From Candidatus Zixiibacteriota bacterium (GTDB lineage Bacteria; Zixibacteria; MSB-5A5; GN15; JACZUZ01), in contig JACZUZ010000103.1 in the NCBI GenBank assembly GCA_022572905.1, forward strand, positions 1 to 6,963: DNA of 6,963 nucleotides. Direction: 5' to 3'. The notes under the pieces were generated by a model that worked only from the letters and a program-made list of their open reading frames with translations, was not told the DNA's origin and did not search any database. Below, in pieces: positions 5,542 through 6,963 of the stretch. Position 1 is the stretch's first letter; each line of letters starts with the position of its first letter. The translations under genes and the position numbers were made by a program.

Positions 5542-6621
5542 GTGACCAATAACGATATCAGTCTTTCAATATCCGGTCTGAGTAAATCATACGGTGACAC
5601 AAAAGTACTTAGTGACGTAAACATAGACTTGCGCCAGGGAGAGCTTCTTGTGGCGTTGGGTCCGTCGGGATGCGGGAAAACAACATTATTACGACTTATA
5701 GCGGGACTTGAAACGCCAGACTCAGGAGAAATTTGGCTGGAAGGAAAGAAAATCAGCTCCCTTCCCCCCAAGGACAGAGACTTGAGTCTCGTTTTTCAAA
5801 ACTATGCACTCTATCCACACATGACGGTGGCCGGAAACTTGGAATTTCCGCTTAAGGTCAAGAAAGTTCCTCGCGTTGAAAGAAAAAAGCAAATTGCGAA
5901 AATTGCGGAGTTGCTTGATTTAACTGAGAAGCTAAATTCGAAACCAGGCGAACTCTCAGGCGGACAAAGACAGCGAGTCGCTCTGGGACGGGCGATAATT
6001 CGCAAACCGTCTCTTTATCTTCTCGATGAGCCATTGTCCAATCTGGATTCGCAGTTGCGGAGTCGAATGCGAAGCGAAATCGTAGCGCTTCAAAAGAAAC
6101 TGGAAACCTGCGCTATATATGTTACTCATGACCAAACCGAAGCCCTAACTATGGCTGACAGGATTATGCTCCTGCATGAAGGGCGCGTGCGTCAGATCGG
6201 AACGCCTGAAGAAATATATCGAGCTCCGGTTGATATGTTTGTGGCCGGATTTATTGGATTTCCTCGCATAAATTTTGTCGAGTGCTCGCTTGATGAAAAA
6301 ATAATAACTCCATTTGGAATTCCACTGGAAATCTTAGCGCCAATGTATCGTAATATAATCATTTCCCGGGGCGAGAAATTTATAGTGGGACTTCGTCCGG
6401 AAGATATCTATCCGGGACCTCTGGGAGAATTCAAGGGGATTGTTACGAGTGTAGAGTTTCACGGTGATCGTAAAGTCGCCACCTTGGATTTCGCGGGAAC
6501 TAGTCTGACCTTCTATACCGATTCGAAAACAATTTCAAGAGGAGACGAAATCGCTTTCAATCTACGCAGGGACAATCTTCTTTTCTTCAATCTTCCCGAC
6601 GGCCGACGGGTGATCAGATAA
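5542..6621 (+). CDS. ABC transporter ATP-binding protein, MalK/UgpC-like
   Basis: This is a cytoplasmic ATPase subunit of an importer, most like those driving carbohydrate or glycerol-phosphate uptake. It has 359 residues, typical of the MalK/UgpC group. The nucleotide-binding domain has Walker A GPSGCGKTT (40-48), Q-loop Gln86, signature LSGGQ (138-142), Walker B LYLLDEP (158-164), D-loop SNLD (166-169) and switch His196. The C-terminal part (about 240-359) carries the TOBE/OB-type regulatory domain, including FVAGFIG (233-239) and VGLRPEDI (282-289). The start is GTG 5542. The frame is open upstream only to 5473 and offers no other usual start codon, and there is no clear ribosome-binding site. 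No permease or substrate-binding gene is in the window, so it may act as a shared ATPase for partners encoded elsewhere. The substrate cannot be read from sequence. Confidence 0.93.
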   Translation: MTNNDISLSISGLSKSYGDTKVLSDVNIDLRQGELLVALGPSGCGKTTLLRLIAGLETPDSGEIWLEGKKISSLPPKDRDLSLVFQNYALYPHMTVAGNLEFPLKVKKVPRVERKKQIAKIAELLDLTEKLNSKPGELSGGQRQRVALGRAIIRKPSLYLLDEPLSNLDSQLRSRMRSEIVALQKKLETCAIYVTHDQTEALTMADRIMLLHEGRVRQIGTPEEIYRAPVDMFVAGFIGFPRINFVECSLDEKIITPFGIPLEILAPMYRNIIISRGEKFIVGLRPEDIYPGPLGEFKGIVTSVEFHGDRKVATLDFAGTSLTFYTDSKTISRGDEIAFNLRRDNLLFFNLPDGRRVIR

Positions 6622-6660
6622 GTACGCTACTCTCACCTTAAATTTATTTGCGGATCCGAC

Positions 6661-6963
6661 TTAGCGCTTGGTCAAGTGAGAGCTAGTCTGGCAGTTCGGG
6701 CAGAAATGAGTTGAGCGTTGTCCTATTATGTCGCGCTCGATTTTTGAACGGCAAACCACGCAGAGCTGATCCGTTCGTCTATATACTTTCAAATAGCTCT
6801 GAAATCCACCGGGCTCACCGTTCGTGCGAGCGAAAGAATCAAATGTTGTCCCCATATTCTTGAGAGCCTTTCGCAGAATCGCCCTAATTACTTTTCGTAA
6901 TTCGACAATTTGTTGCACATCGAGAGTGGCGGTTTTGTCTCTCTGTGATTTAAGCGCTACACA
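6661..6963 (-). CDS. mutM: formamidopyrimidine-DNA glycosylase, C-terminal part (5' end outside window)
   Basis: Fpg/MutM removes oxidised purines such as 8-oxoguanine and nicks the resulting abasic site. Only the last 100 residues are present. The frame is open to the right edge, and the GTG at 6916-6918 is internal, not a start. What is seen is the end of the helix-two-turn-helix region, then GTTFDSFARTNGEPGGFQ and LKVYRR. A zinc finger C-x2-C-x16-C-x2-C follows (fragment residues 68, 71, 88 and 91), with the conserved Arg in GQRST (83) that contacts DNA in the family. Oddities are VYRR where VYGR is usual and ALKSQ where AGIHP is common. The catalytic N-terminal Pro-Glu is outside the window. 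The gene converges on the ABC ATPase gene with only 39 bp between stops and no clear terminator. Confidence 0.93.
   Translation of the reverse strand, partial: CVALKSQRDKTATLDVQQIVELRKVIRAILRKALKNMGTTFDSFARTNGEPGGFQSYLKVYRRTDQLCVVCRSKIERDIIGQRSTHFCPNCQTSSHLTKR

Noticed and set aside
5364..6005. Minus-strand ORFs across the recF end and the ABC ATPase gene
   Set aside because: Antisense to strongly conserved Walker A and signature regions; their products resemble no family.
6627..6683. CTCTCAC/GTGAGAG inverted repeat between the ABC ATPase gene and mutM as a terminator
   Set aside because: The arms are about 40 bp apart and there is no adjacent T-run; one arm lies in mutM coding sequence.
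1..6963. CRISPR array, insertion sequence, phage or novel defence module
   Set aside because: No regularly spaced repeats, transposase motifs, terminal inverted repeats with target duplications, or unknown multi-gene cassette; every substantial ORF but one belongs to a known housekeeping or transport family.

Overview
This is the chromosomal replication-initiation locus of a bacterium: mrp (3' end), then a gap of about 930 bp, dnaA, a gap of 387 bp, dnaN, recF and an ABC-transporter ATPase on the + strand, with the 3' end of mutM (fpg) converging from the right edge. By eye the G+C is in the mid-40s percent. The proteins are ordinary full-length bacterial versions. They do not let me name a phylum with confidence. 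The near-absence of Shine-Dalgarno sequences would fit groups that often start without them, such as relatives of Bacteroidota, but that is only a hint.

Left part (1-1193). The C-terminal 85 residues of an Mrp-type P-loop ATPase are followed by a long mostly non-coding region. It holds one orphan ORF (320-601) of doubtful reality, a tandem pair of DnaA boxes in TGTGG orientation (618-637), a third near-match (684-692), several stem-loops (738-1021), a 15-base palindrome (1129-1143) and three ATAA words at exact 10-bp spacing (1147-1170) just before dnaA. No rpmH or rnpA, the common neighbours upstream of dnaA, is present.

Centre (1194-5443). dnaA, dnaN and recF encode the initiator, the sliding clamp and the gap-repair ATPase. 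The dnaA-dnaN gap looks like the unwinding site of oriC. Two weak DnaA boxes lie end to end, followed after four bases by four perfect DnaA-trio units (TTA TTA CTA CTA) and then a tract of about 30 bases that is almost pure A/T. With the boxes upstream of dnaA, this suggests a bipartite origin of the Bacillus type, with DnaA boxes on both sides of dnaA and melting next to dnaN.

Right part (5444-6963). After recF, where gyrB or a DciA-type gene often sits, there is a MalK/UgpC-type sugar-importer ATPase with no permease or binding protein beside it in the window. The zinc-finger end of formamidopyrimidine-DNA glycosylase follows on the opposite strand.

I found no mobile element, CRISPR array, phage gene or undescribed defence system. 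The content most worth following up is the origin architecture in the two gaps flanking dnaA.
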